A stretch of 64,000 nt of DNA, taken from contig NZ_CP048817.1 of the NCBI RefSeq assembly GCF_014171475.1, positions 2,294,001 to 2,358,000 on the forward strand, in the 5' to 3' direction. The DNA comes from Sphingomonas sp. So64.6b (lineage in GTDB: Bacteria > Pseudomonadota > Alphaproteobacteria > Sphingomonadales > Sphingomonadaceae). The translations under genes were made by a program, and so were the position numbers. Below, piece after piece: positions 53,153 to 63,400 of the stretch; the first letter of the stretch is position 1; each line of letters opens with the position of its first letter. Under the pieces are notes generated by a model that searched no databases, was not told the origin of the DNA, and saw only the letters and a list, made by a program, of their open reading frames with translations.

Positions 53153-55573
53153 ATGGGACGAGCGTACCGGGCCATGCTGGGAGCCGCGCTTTGCGGTACG
53201 GCGATTGCGGCGACCGCGCAGGAGTCGACGCCGACCGTCGCGGGAGAGGCACATCCCGCACTCTGGCCAAAGGGCAAGAGCCAAGGCCTGGTCGATGCCG
53301 CGACCGAGGCGAAGGTCACCGCGCTGATGGCGCAAATGTCGATCGAGGAAAAGATCGGCCAAATGATCCAGGCAGATATTGGCGCTATCACGCCCGAGGA
53401 TTTGCGGCGCTATCCGCTCGGCTCCATCCTCGCGGGCGGCAGCTCACCGCCGATCGGCAGCCCGGATCGCTCCCCTGCCGCACCCTGGATCGCGACGAGC
53501 CGCGCGTTCAACGCGGTCGCGATGGAGCAGCGTCCCGGCCATGTCACCATTCCGCTGATGTTCGGGGTGGACGCGGTCCATGGTAACAACAACATCGTCG
53601 GCGCTACGATCTTCCCCCACAACATCGCGCTCGGCGCGACCCGCGACCCCGCCCTGATCCGCCGCATTGGCGCGGTAACTGCGGAGGAAACCGCTGCCGC
53701 CGGGATCGATTGGGCGTTCGGCCCGACACTGGCCGTGCCGCAGGACGACCGCTGGGGCCGTACCTATGAAGGCTATTCGGAAGATCCCGTCATCGTCGCC
53801 TCCTATGCCGGAGCAATGATCGAGGGGCTGCAGGGTCTGCCGGGCAAAGGCGGCATCCAGCACGGCCGTGTCGCCGCGTCCGCCAAGCATTTCCTTGGTG
53901 ATGGCGGCACCACGGATGGCATCGATCAGGGCGACACGCAGGTGGACGAAGCGACGCTGATCCGTATCCACGCGGCGGGTTACCCCGACGCGATCAACCA
54001 TGGCACAATGACGGTAATGGCCAGCTTCTCGAGCTGGAACGGCATCAAGATGCACGGCAACAAGAGCCTGTTGACCGATGTGCTGAAGGGCCGGATGGGC
54101 TTTGACGGCTTCGTTGTCGGTGACTGGAACGGCCATGGCCAGCTGCCCGGTTGCACCAATACCGACTGCCCTGCCACCTTCAATGCGGGGCTCGACATGG
54201 CGATGGCGCCCGATAGCTGGAAGGGCATGTACGAAACGACCCTCGCCGCGGCAAAGGCCGGGACGATCCCGAAGGCGCGCGTCGATGATGCGGTACGCCG
54301 CATCCTGCGGGTCAAGATGAAGCTCGGACTGTTCGATCCCGCGCGCCCATGGGAAGCGAAGAGCGATACGATCGGATCGGCCGCGCACCGTGCGGTCGCG
54401 CGCGATGCTGTGGCGAAAAGCCTCGTGCTCCTGAAGAACAGCGGCGTGCTGCCAATCAAGGCGAGCGCTAACATCCTGGTCGCGGGCGACGCCGCTGACG
54501 ATGTCGGCCGCCAGTCCGGCGGATGGACGCTGTCATGGCAGGGTGACGGCAACACCAATGCCGACTTCCCGGGCGCCACCTCGATTTACGCCGGCATCGC
54601 CGAGGCGGTGAAGGCGGGCGGCGGTACCGCGACGCTCTCGCCCGACGGCAGCTTCACGACCAAACCCGATGTTGCGATCGTGGTGTTCGGCGAACTGCCT
54701 TATGCCGAAATGCGCGGCGACGTCCGCACGCTGGAATTCGAGGCGGGCGACAAGCAGGCGCTAGAGCTGCTCAGGAAACTGAAGGCGGCGGGCGTGCCGA
54801 CCGTCTCCGTCTTCCTGTCCGGCCGTCCGCTCTGGGTGAATCCGGAAATGAACCAGTCGGATGCGTTCGTCGCGGCCTGGTTCCCGGGCTCTGAAGGCGC
54901 CGGCATCGCCGATGTGCTGATTGGCGGCAAGCGCGATTTCACCGGGCGGCTATCCTATAGCTGGCCCAAAACCGCCGGACAGTTCACGCTTAACAAGGGC
55001 GCCCTCGGCTATGATCCGCTGTTCGCGTTCGGCCATGGCCTCAGCTACGCCAAGGGGGGCAGTGTCCCCGCGCTGAGTGAGGTGGCGGGTGTCGATTCAA
55101 GCCTTGCCAATACCAGCCTGTTCTTCACGCGTGGCAAGGTACCCGCACCGTTCTCACTGGCGATCGATTCAGGTGTCGAGCGTAGCGCAGCCGACAGTGC
55201 GACCACGCAGGAAGGTGCGGTGCAATTCACCTGGACACAGGCGGGCACGGCACGAATCACCGGCCCGGAACTCGCACTGGTCCGTGAGGTCAATGGCGAT
55301 CTCAACCTGCAGATCACCTACCGTACGATAAAGGCGCCGACCGGGCCGGCCATGCTGTCGCTCGGCGGCGGCAAGGTGGATATCGCCCCCATCATCTCTG
55401 CCACGAGCGGGTGGCAGGTGTTGCGCGTGCCGCTCAAATGCTTCCGCGACAAGGGTGCGAACATGGCAGCAGTGACCGAGCCAATGGCGCTGACGGCCAC
55501 CGCGCCGTTTTCGATCGCGATCTCGGACCTTCGGCTCGCGACTGATCCCGCTGGCGCGGTGTGCCCGAAATGA
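53153..55573 (+). CDS. GH3 beta-glucosidase (exo-glucan type)
   Basis: 806 aa from ATG 53153, 7 bases after GGGAG. A signal peptide ends near ATA-QE. The (alpha/beta)8 domain has SIEEKIGQMIQADI, FGVDAVHGNNN and KHFLGDGGTTDG, and the nucleophile Asp in GFVVGDWNGHG (near residue 322). The second domain has LLKNSGVLPI and the acid/base region around VVFGELPYAEMRGD. A C-terminal galactose-binding-like domain follows (after about 640). Similar enzymes release glucose from cello- or xyloglucan-derived oligosaccharides. First gene of an operon with overlapping downstream genes (ATGA at 55570). Confidence 0.88.
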   Translation: MGRAYRAMLGAALCGTAIAATAQESTPTVAGEAHPALWPKGKSQGLVDAATEAKVTALMAQMSIEEKIGQMIQADIGAITPEDLRRYPLGSILAGGSSPPIGSPDRSPAAPWIATSRAFNAVAMEQRPGHVTIPLMFGVDAVHGNNNIVGATIFPHNIALGATRDPALIRRIGAVTAEETAAAGIDWAFGPTLAVPQDDRWGRTYEGYSEDPVIVASYAGAMIEGLQGLPGKGGIQHGRVAASAKHFLGDGGTTDGIDQGDTQVDEATLIRIHAAGYPDAINHGTMTVMASFSSWNGIKMHGNKSLLTDVLKGRMGFDGFVVGDWNGHGQLPGCTNTDCPATFNAGLDMAMAPDSWKGMYETTLAAAKAGTIPKARVDDAVRRILRVKMKLGLFDPARPWEAKSDTIGSAAHRAVARDAVAKSLVLLKNSGVLPIKASANILVAGDAADDVGRQSGGWTLSWQGDGNTNADFPGATSIYAGIAEAVKAGGGTATLSPDGSFTTKPDVAIVVFGELPYAEMRGDVRTLEFEAGDKQALELLRKLKAAGVPTVSVFLSGRPLWVNPEMNQSDAFVAAWFPGSEGAGIADVLIGGKRDFTGRLSYSWPKTAGQFTLNKGALGYDPLFAFGHGLSYAKGGSVPALSEVAGVDSSLANTSLFFTRGKVPAPFSLAIDSGVERSAADSATTQEGAVQFTWTQAGTARITGPELALVREVNGDLNLQITYRTIKAPTGPAMLSLGGGKVDIAPIISATSGWQVLRVPLKCFRDKGANMAAVTEPMALTATAPFSIAISDLRLATDPAGAVCPK

Positions 55574-56532
55574 GCGGCCCCACGCGACGCACCGTGATCA
55601 CCGGGCTTGCCACGGCGGCGCTTGCCGCCCCGCTACTTGCGCAGGACAAGCCCGAGGAAACGATCGCGCTATGGCCCGGCACCGCGCCCGGGGCGCCCGC
55701 GAAGCTCCCGATCCGCAAGATCGAACAGCGTTCGACCAAGGCGGACTTCAATGATCGCTGGATCACCGGCGTCGATCGACCGATGCTTACCGTCCGCCGC
55801 CCGTCAACACCTAACGGCAGCGCGGTCATGCTTATTCCCGGGGGCGGCTATGCCTTTCTCTCGTGGGATAATGAAGGCGAAGAACAGGCTCGCTGGCTGA
55901 CCGCACTTGGCGTCACCTGCTTCATCCTCACTTATCGCCTGCCCGGCGAGGGTTGGGCGAATCGTGCGACCGTACCGTTGACTGATGCGCAGCGCGGCGT
56001 GCGGCTGATCCGCGCCCATGCCGCCAGCTATGGGGTCAATCCGAAACGCATCGCAGTGCTCGGCTTTTCGGCCGGTGGACATCTCGCCGGGAGCCTCGCG
56101 ACGCGGCATGCGGAAACGGCATATGCGCCGATCGACGCCGCCGACCGCCTTTCGGCGCGACCCGATCTGGCCGGCCTGATCTATCCCGTGGTGAGTCTGG
56201 CGGCGCCCTTCACCCATGGCGGCAGCCGCGACATGCTGTTCGGCCCGGCGCAGAACGAGGCAGCGCTCCACGCCGCTTCGGTCGAAACACGCGTCACCGC
56301 TGATACGCCGCCAATCTTCCTGACCCATGCCAGTGACGACGGGCTCGTTCCCATCGCCAACAGCCTCGCGCTCTATCAAGCGATGCTTGATGCCAAACGC
56401 CCCGCCGAACTGCACGCGTTCGACCAGGGCGGTCATGGTTTCGGCGCGCGGCTCCCCAAGACGGTTCCGGCTTCGGCTTGGCCATCCCTGTTCGCCGCCT
56501 ATGCCAAACGCAGCGGCGTGTTTCCGGCATGA
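55570..56532 (+). CDS. Secreted alpha/beta-hydrolase (acetyl-esterase-like)
   Basis: 320 aa. The N-terminus GPTRRTVITGLATAALAAP is a Tat-like signal. The hydrolase core has the oxyanion loop IPGGGYAFLSWDNEG, the nucleophile GFSAGGHLAG, and the Asp/His region THASDDGLVP and DQGGHGFG, as in BD-FAE/acetylxylan-esterase-like proteins. It probably removes acetyl groups from decorated oligosaccharides before the glycosidases act. The specific substrate is inferred from the operon. The start overlaps the GH3 stop and the stop overlaps the next start. Confidence 0.82.
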   Translation: MSGPTRRTVITGLATAALAAPLLAQDKPEETIALWPGTAPGAPAKLPIRKIEQRSTKADFNDRWITGVDRPMLTVRRPSTPNGSAVMLIPGGGYAFLSWDNEGEEQARWLTALGVTCFILTYRLPGEGWANRATVPLTDAQRGVRLIRAHAASYGVNPKRIAVLGFSAGGHLAGSLATRHAETAYAPIDAADRLSARPDLAGLIYPVVSLAAPFTHGGSRDMLFGPAQNEAALHAASVETRVTADTPPIFLTHASDDGLVPIANSLALYQAMLDAKRPAELHAFDQGGHGFGARLPKTVPASAWPSLFAAYAKRSGVFPA

Positions 56533-57344
56533 AGCGCGCGGGACTCTTCCTGCTTGCCGCCATGCTGATCGCGGCGGATGCGCCACCTTATCAGAGCAGC
56601 CCGGCGCGCCATGCCGTCGTCGAAACGCGAGACTGGGGACCTTGGGGCGGACCGTTTCGGGCGAAGTTGATACCGGCACTGATGCAGGATTTCGGCGAGC
56701 GTTATATCTACGCTCCTGCCAACGCCACGCTACCGCCGCCGGCACGAGGCGAGCGGCGCATCGTCTTCCTCGGCGATTCGATCACCGACCTGTGGAATCT
56801 GTCGTCGGCATTCCCCGACAAACCCTATATCAATCGCGGCATCGGCGCGCAGGTGACCGCGCAGATGCTGGTCCGGTTCGAGCCCGATGTGGTCGCGCTC
56901 AAGCCCGCCGCGGTGATCATCCTCGCCGGCACCAACGATGTATCGGGGTTCCTTCAGGTCGAGACACCCGCGACGATCCTCGCCAGCATCACCGCGATGG
57001 CGGACATCGCCGATGCGCGCGGTATCCGCGTCATTTTGACGTCGATCCTGCCAGTCAATGATTACACCGACAATGCGCGCCATGTCGTGAAGGAACGCCC
57101 GCCCGAAACGCTCCGCGCGATCAACGCCGCCTTGCGCGATCTCGCCCGCCACCGCGGTTATTCCTATGCCGATTATGCGGCGTCGCTCACCGATGCACGC
57201 GGGTTGCTGGAGGCGGATCTGACGCGTGACGGCCTCCACCCAAATGATATGGGCTATGCACGAATGGCACCGGTCGCCGCCGCCGCCATCACTCATGCCC
57301 TTCGATCGCCACCGCGAAGCCGCGGCTACCAGCCTGGAGAATGA
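56529..57344 (+). CDS. Secreted SGNH/GDSL hydrolase
   Basis: 271 aa from ATG 56529. A short signal peptide (RAGLFLLAAMLIAADA) precedes an SGNH domain: block I IVFLGDSITDLWN, block II NRGIGAQVT, block III ILAGTNDVSG (Asn), and block V LTRDGLHPNDMGY with the Asp/His pair. These enzymes deacetylate polysaccharides or oligosaccharides. Two esterases of different folds in one operon suggest acetyl groups at different positions. Overlaps both neighbours by 4 bases. Confidence 0.85.
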   Translation: MKRAGLFLLAAMLIAADAPPYQSSPARHAVVETRDWGPWGGPFRAKLIPALMQDFGERYIYAPANATLPPPARGERRIVFLGDSITDLWNLSSAFPDKPYINRGIGAQVTAQMLVRFEPDVVALKPAAVIILAGTNDVSGFLQVETPATILASITAMADIADARGIRVILTSILPVNDYTDNARHVVKERPPETLRAINAALRDLARHRGYSYADYAASLTDARGLLEADLTRDGLHPNDMGYARMAPVAAAAITHALRSPPRSRGYQPGE

Positions 57345-59269
57345 TCATGCGCCTTCGCACCACGGCGTTCGTCGCGCTCCTCGTCGCGTCGTCCGTCGTT
57401 CCGGCCTTTGCTCAGACCGCGCCGGCATCAATTGCGGTTCCACCCAAGTACAAGAATTTCCGCGCCGCCATCTACATCGCGGTCGGCGATGCGCGACGGC
57501 TGGCGGATCGCACGACGTTTGACCGGCAATATGCCCGCGCCGCCAGCCAGCTCCATTTCGACAAGGTGTATATCGAGGCGTATCGCGACCGGAACTTCGC
57601 GACCAGCGAAGAGCTGGAGCGCGTGAAAGGCTATTTTGCCGAAAAGGGCGTCGCAACGGCCGGCGGCATTACATTAGCGGCAGGCGGCGATGGCGGTCAG
57701 TTCGGCACCTTCGACTATGAAAAACCCGCCGACCGTGCCGAATGCGAAAAGGCGGTGCGCCTCGCTGCGGCGCATTTCGACGAAGTGATCCTCGACGACT
57801 TCTTTTTCTACACCTCCAAGAGCGATGCCGACATCGCCGCTAAGGGCAAGCGCAGCTGGACGCAGTACCGGCTGGAAACGATGCGCAAGGTGACGCGTGA
57901 TCTCGTCCTCACGCCCGCTCATGCCGTCAATCCGCGCGTGAAGATGGTGATCAAATACCCGAACTGGTACGAACATTTCCAAGGGCTGGGCTATGACCTC
58001 GATCAGCAAGCGCAGGCGTTCGGCGGCATCTATACCGGCACCGAGACACGCGACCCAACGCTCACCGACCAGTTGCTGCAGCAATATGAGAGCTACGGGA
58101 TCATCCGTTATTATGACAATATCCGCCCCGGCGGTAATGGCGGTGGCTGGGTCGACACCTTCTCGACGCGCGACCTGGATCGCTACGCCGAGCAGCTGTG
58201 GGATACGCTGTTCGCCAAGGCGCCGGAAATCACCTTGTTCAACTGGCATCCAATGTCCGAGGACGGCGCCGCTGAAGCGGGGCAGCGCCCCTGGGCGAAT
58301 GTGCGGACGAGTTTCGACTGGGAGGCAGAACAAGGCCGGTGGCGCGCAACCGGCGCTCGCCTCCCCGCCGGCTGGGGCCGCGCGGCGGGCTATGCGCTGG
58401 AGACGGTCGACAGCGTGCTCGGTGAGCTCGGCAAGCCGATCGGCATTGCGAGCTACAAGCCGTATCAGTCGAGTGGCGAGGATTTTCTGCACAATTATCT
58501 CGGCACCATCGGCCTGCCGATCGAACTTTCCCCGCGCTTTCCCGAAGCTGCAAAGACGATGTTGCTGACCGAAGCCGCAGCCGCCGACCCAATGATCGTC
58601 GCGAAAATCCAGCGCGCGCTGAAGCGTGGCGCGACCGTCATCGTCACGTCGGGGCTGGTCGAAAAACTGCAGGATCGTGGCTTTCGCGACCTCGTGGAAT
58701 GGGCACCGACCGGGCGGCACGTACTGATCGACCAGTTCGTTCAGGGCTATGGCGCGGGCAACGGCACTCCGCTTAACGCGACCGAAGGCACGCAGAAGCC
58801 GATCCTGTTCCCCGACATCCGCTTCTATACCAACGATAGCTGGGCAATCGTGCGCGGTGTGGCAGGCGCAAAAGGCTTCCCGCTGATCCTGATGAACCGC
58901 TATTCTGCAGGCACTCTCTATATGCTGTCCATGCCCGAGAACCCGGCCGACCTCTATGCCATGCCGCCAGCGATGTTGGCGCAAATCCGCAAGGTAGCGA
59001 GCAGCGATATGCCGGTAATGATCGACGCGCCCGCGCAGGTATCGTTGTTCGCCTATGACAACGACACGTTCGTCGTGCAGTCGTTCCGCGGCGAGACGGC
59101 GCCGGTCGCCGTGCACGCAACAGGACGACAACTTGTCGAGCTGCCATCGGGCACAATGGTTTCGGCGACCACCCCGATTGCCGGCAGCGCAACAGCCGCC
59201 CCCGACCGGGCGGATTTCGCGCTCACGCTTCCACCACACTCGTTCCGCGTCTTCAGGATCGTTCGCTGA
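57341..59269 (+). CDS. Unclassified secreted protein, glycosidase-like layout
   Basis: 642 aa, signal peptide cleaved near AFAQ-T. Residues about 40-340 look like a TIM barrel with acidic residues at strand ends: FDKVYIEAYRDRN, FDEVILDDFFFYT, VKMVIKYPNWYEHFQG, IYTGTETRDPT and ITLFNWHPMSE. Residues about 370-540 resemble a class-I-glutamine-amidotransferase-like beta-galactosidase trimerisation domain (PIGIASYKPYQSSGEDFLHNYLG, RGATVIVTSGLVEKL). A C-terminal beta domain closes the protein (ALTLPPHSFRVFRI). I cannot place it in a named GH family. Its place as the fourth gene of the GH3-esterase-SGNH operon suggests a glycosidase acting on a hemicellulose side chain. The catalytic pair is unknown. 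Confidence 0.65.
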   Translation: MIMRLRTTAFVALLVASSVVPAFAQTAPASIAVPPKYKNFRAAIYIAVGDARRLADRTTFDRQYARAASQLHFDKVYIEAYRDRNFATSEELERVKGYFAEKGVATAGGITLAAGGDGGQFGTFDYEKPADRAECEKAVRLAAAHFDEVILDDFFFYTSKSDADIAAKGKRSWTQYRLETMRKVTRDLVLTPAHAVNPRVKMVIKYPNWYEHFQGLGYDLDQQAQAFGGIYTGTETRDPTLTDQLLQQYESYGIIRYYDNIRPGGNGGGWVDTFSTRDLDRYAEQLWDTLFAKAPEITLFNWHPMSEDGAAEAGQRPWANVRTSFDWEAEQGRWRATGARLPAGWGRAAGYALETVDSVLGELGKPIGIASYKPYQSSGEDFLHNYLGTIGLPIELSPRFPEAAKTMLLTEAAAADPMIVAKIQRALKRGATVIVTSGLVEKLQDRGFRDLVEWAPTGRHVLIDQFVQGYGAGNGTPLNATEGTQKPILFPDIRFYTNDSWAIVRGVAGAKGFPLILMNRYSAGTLYMLSMPENPADLYAMPPAMLAQIRKVASSDMPVMIDAPAQVSLFAYDNDTFVVQSFRGETAPVAVHATGRQLVELPSGTMVSATTPIAGSATAAPDRADFALTLPPHSFRVFRIVR

Positions 59270-60242
59270 GTTGCTTTGCCAGATGCGCCGCGAGCGCGCG
59301 GCGCTCCGCGTCGGATAGATCGCCGAGTACGCCGCGCGCCGATTTCGGGAGGTGGGCGGCGGGTGCATCGTCGAACACCAGATGGTCGAACAGCGGACGC
59401 CACGCTGCTCGCCGACTCGCCGATAATGCGCGCATTGTCGCGAGCGCGTGAAGGAGCGCGTCGACCGGCCAAAGCGGCTCGGACTGCGGATTCCACCAGT
59501 AATTGATAAGCACGCTCAGCGGATCGAGTGACCGGACCGAATGCCACCACAAATATGGGATGTAGATCGCGTCGCCGGGCGCAAGTTCGGCTGTTTCGGC
59601 TACCGCCAGCGCATCGGCGAAGCGTGGGTATCGCGCGAGATCCGGCGCATCGACGCGGACCATGCTGACCGGCGTGCCGGCCGGTGTCACTTCGAGCGGG
59701 CCGATATACATGTTTGCCGCCTGATCGGGCGGGAACAGCGTGAAGTGCCGCCGCCCGCCGACCACGCAGGCGATATTGTCGCTCGAATCATAATGGGTCG
59801 CGACACGGATGTGGTTGCCGATCCAGAGTCGCGGTCGGATCGATTCGGGGAGCAGGGACAGGACATTGGCTTCCGCAAAGCCCGGCAGTACGACGTCTGT
59901 CGGCGCGGATTGCATGGCGAGCGCAAGCGTCGGCATCGTGTCCTTCTGCTGCGCGAGCTGGTCGAGTACATCACCCAGCGGCGCATCGCGCCGGCCGAAG
60001 TTCATGCCCCCCATATCCTCGCGATAGAAGAAATACCCTCCGATCGAGGGTAGACCGACGACACATGACGCGGGGTGCGCACTGGCGCCATCACGCAGAT
60101 AGGCATCGAGCCGCCCTGCCCGCTCCGCCGCGACTGACGGCCAATCCGAAACCTGACCACGCAGCACCACCGGGCGTGCTGCCGCGACGATTCCGTCCAG
60201 TTCGTCCGCTGTCGCGGGTCCGCGTTCGGGAACGGTGCGCAT
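59253..60242 (-). CDS. JmjC-like cupin protein
   Basis: 329 aa from ATG 60242, 9 bases after AGGAG; the frame extends to 60296. The cupin_8/JmjC fold shows the metal site H-x-D in RVATHYDSSDNIACVV and the distal His in YIPYLWWHSVRSLD, with NYWWNP following, as in FIH-like 2-oxoglutarate hydroxylases. In sphingomonads and Caulobacter such genes recur next to TonB-dependent receptors and tryptophan-halogenase-like genes, as here, but their substrate is unknown. It overlaps the 642-aa protein gene by 17 bases on the opposite strand and is divergent from the receptor gene. Confidence 0.82.
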   Translation of the reverse strand: MRTVPERGPATADELDGIVAAARPVVLRGQVSDWPSVAAERAGRLDAYLRDGASAHPASCVVGLPSIGGYFFYREDMGGMNFGRRDAPLGDVLDQLAQQKDTMPTLALAMQSAPTDVVLPGFAEANVLSLLPESIRPRLWIGNHIRVATHYDSSDNIACVVGGRRHFTLFPPDQAANMYIGPLEVTPAGTPVSMVRVDAPDLARYPRFADALAVAETAELAPGDAIYIPYLWWHSVRSLDPLSVLINYWWNPQSEPLWPVDALLHALATMRALSASRRAAWRPLFDHLVFDDAPAAHLPKSARGVLGDLSDAERRALAAHLAKQLSERS

Positions 60243-60403
60243 CGGGCAATTCTCCTGCCGCCGCGATATATGGCGCTTCATGTTAGCGGTCCACATATTG
60301 TTGTATATTGCTGTTGCTACCGGTTCGGCCCAATGCTAACAATCTCACGCCTGTTGATTTAGGTGGACAGGCAGCATAAGAGCCGATCCATCGCGTCAAG
60401 TTG

Positions 60404-60417
60404 TGATAGCGCTATCA
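60404..60417. promoter_or_regulatory. LacI-type operator before the TonB receptor gene
   Basis: TGATAGCGCTATCA is a perfect 14-bp palindrome sharing its core TAGCGCTA with the site at 53093-53110. It lies 75 bases before the receptor start. A weaker partial match (TGTTAGCGGT) at 60281-60290 is near the cupin gene start. Confidence 0.62.
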
Positions 60418-60492
60418 TGACACAGGCGCGGGCAGGATTGCCGGGTAATAAACACCGTCCCTGATTGAGGACGGTTCAGGAGGGGAACTGAA

Positions 60493-63400
60493 ATGAGGGC
60501 TGTCACCACTATATCTGCGGGCGTCGCACGCCGGCTTGAAATTCGCGCCCTGCGCACCGGAACATCCGTTGCCGCGCTGGCCATCATCGCCTTGTCCGCT
60601 CCCGCCTTTGCGCAGGAACAGGCCGCAGCGAACCAGTCTGCTGACCAGAACATCAACCCCGCCGGGGTCGGCGATACGGAGGGCGATATCGTCGTCACCG
60701 GCATTCGTGCCTCGCTCGAAGGTGCTCGCGACCGGAAGCGCAACGCCGAACAGCTCGTCGACTCGATCACGGCACAGGATATTGGCGCGCTTCCCGACCG
60801 TTCGGTATCCGAAGCGCTGCAACGCATCCCGGGCATAACGCTCCAGCGCACCAACGAGAATCGCGACCCTGCACGTCTCTCGGCCGAAGGCGGCGGCGTG
60901 TTCATCCGCGGCCTTTCCTTCGTTCGTTCCGAGCTCAACGGGCGCGACGTGTTTTCCGCCAATAATGGCCGCGGCCTTTCTTTCGAAGACGTCTCGGCCG
61001 ATCTTCTCGGCGGCGTTGACGTTTACAAGAACCCCTCGGCGGACCTGGTCGAAGGCGGCATCGGCGGCATCGTCAATTTGCGCACGCGCAAGCCGTTCGA
61101 CACCAGCGGTTACCTCTTCGCCTTCTCCGGCGACTCGACCTATGGCGACTTGCTCAACAAGAGCTTCCAGTCCGGCAACATACTGGGCAGCGGTCGTTGG
61201 AAAACACCGATCGGTGAGATCGGCGTGCTGCTGTCCTACTCGATCGGCAATGTCGGCAATCGGACCGACAGCATCAGCGCCGGACGTTATGATCGCGCCG
61301 AGCTCGACAATGCGCAAGACGGTCTTCCCGTTGGGGCGAACGTCTATGTACCCGCCGGCATGGGTTTCCGTCGTATCGACTGGAAGCAACGGCGCACCGC
61401 CTTTGACGGATCGATCCAGTGGAAGCCGAGCGACACGCTGCTGATCACCGGTGAAGCGTTGATCTCGAAAGCCACTCCGCAAGACATTGAATATGCGGTG
61501 GGCGACTATGATACGCCGAATCCCAACCTTCGAGACAACAATGGCCAGTTGGTGAACACTGGCCTGCGCTACAATGACGACCACGTTCTCGAAGCCGGCA
61601 CGCTCAACAACCGCAACCTGAACTTCGACACGCGCTCGGGCAAGCAGGTCAAGAAGACTCGCGACTATTCGCTCAATTTGCGCTGGACACCCGACGATCA
61701 TTGGTCGTTCGGTGCGGATGTACAGTATGTGAAGTCGACGGCACAAGTATACAGCATGACCGCGTTCACCCAGGTGGGTACGCCATCGACGATCAATTTC
61801 GATTTCAGCAGCGGCAACCCTTCGCTCACCATTTCTCCGACCGCTGCCAATGGTTCGCTAACCAACCGCAGCCTGTACTGGTGGGCTGCGGCGATGGACC
61901 ATATCGAGGACAACGAAGCGCATGAATGGGCAGAGCGCGCCGATGTCGAATACACCTTTACCGATAGTGATTTCCTGAAATCGTTTCGGGTCGGCGGACG
62001 GGCTACCGATCGCAACGCGATTACGCGCCAGACCGGTTACAACTGGTCGTTGCTGTCAGCCCAATATTGGGGTGGCGGTCCCCAGATCTACCTCGACCAG
62101 ACCGGCCTCACCGGTCCGAACGGACTTCCTGTTCCAGGCGCGCCGCAGAACCCCGGGCTGCCTAATCAGACCACCTTCCAGCCGTATAATAATTTCTTCC
62201 GCGGGAACGTACCATCGATCGGGCCGGGTTTCTGGTTTCCAAGTGCCAGTCTGGTCAGCAATGGCACCGCCAACGCCTATAGCTATTTGCGTGCGACCGA
62301 AGCCGCCGGCTGGGGCTGGGCTCCGCTGTCCGGCGATTACTCGCTGGCTGCGCCAGGCGGCGACAATGTCTCCGGCGGCATCAACAACCAGAGTGAAAAG
62401 ACCTATGCCGGCTATGCGCTGCTGCGCTTCGGTCAGCAGGCCGGCATGCTTGGCCATTTCGATGGTAATATCGGCGTCCGCGTGATCAAGACCGAGACCG
62501 GCGCAACCGGATCGGCGCTGCGCGTCGGCAACATCACCAACCCGACCTGCGTCGTTAGTCCCGGAGGTGCGACGCAGGCCGATTGCAACCTGCTCGCCCA
62601 AGCCATTGCCTTCACCCAAGGCAATATCGGTGCACTGACGCAGGATTCGAGCGGCAGCTACACCGACACTTTGCCGAGCCTGAACCTGCGTTTCTTCCTG
62701 AAGGATAATCTCCAGCTGCGCTTTGCCGCGGCCAAGGCGATCGTCCGTCCGACCTTCGCACAGCTTAATCCGTTCACATCGCTGAGCTTCTCGTTCGATG
62801 CGAACGGCATTGCCAACGGCGTCGGCGTCAACGGGCGACGTACAGCGTTCACCGGCACCGCAGGCAATCCCGACCTGAAACCGACCCGGTCGGATCAGTT
62901 CGATACCAGCCTGGAATATTATTTCGGGCGGTCGAACAGCCTGACATTCGCTGCCTTCTACAAGCGGATCAGCAATTATATCTTCGCCGGCACGACGCAG
63001 CAGACCTATACCAGTAACGGTCAAACCGTCACGTTCGACGTAACCCAGCAGACCAACGGCTCACGCGGCACGATCAAAGGCTTCGAAGTCGGCTACACCC
63101 AGTTCTTCGACGGTCTGCCTGGAGCGCTGAGCGGGCTCGGCTTCCAAGGCAACTTCACCTTCGTCGATTCGACCGGCGGCAAGAACACCGCGATCAACGT
63201 GTTCGACGCCAATCAGACGAACCAGGCCGCGAAGGCGTTGCCACTTGAAGGCCTGTCGAAATACTCCTTCAACGTAACCGGCATCTATGAGAAATACGGT
63301 ATCTCGGCACGCCTCGCCTATAACTGGCGATCGACCTATCTGCTGACCACCTCGGCCGCGAACATCAACTTCCCGGTCTGGTCGGAAAGTTATGGCCAGC

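Noticed and set aside
57674..59368. 564-codon minus-strand open frame
   Set aside because: It is antisense to the 642-aa secreted protein, which has a signal peptide and operon coupling.
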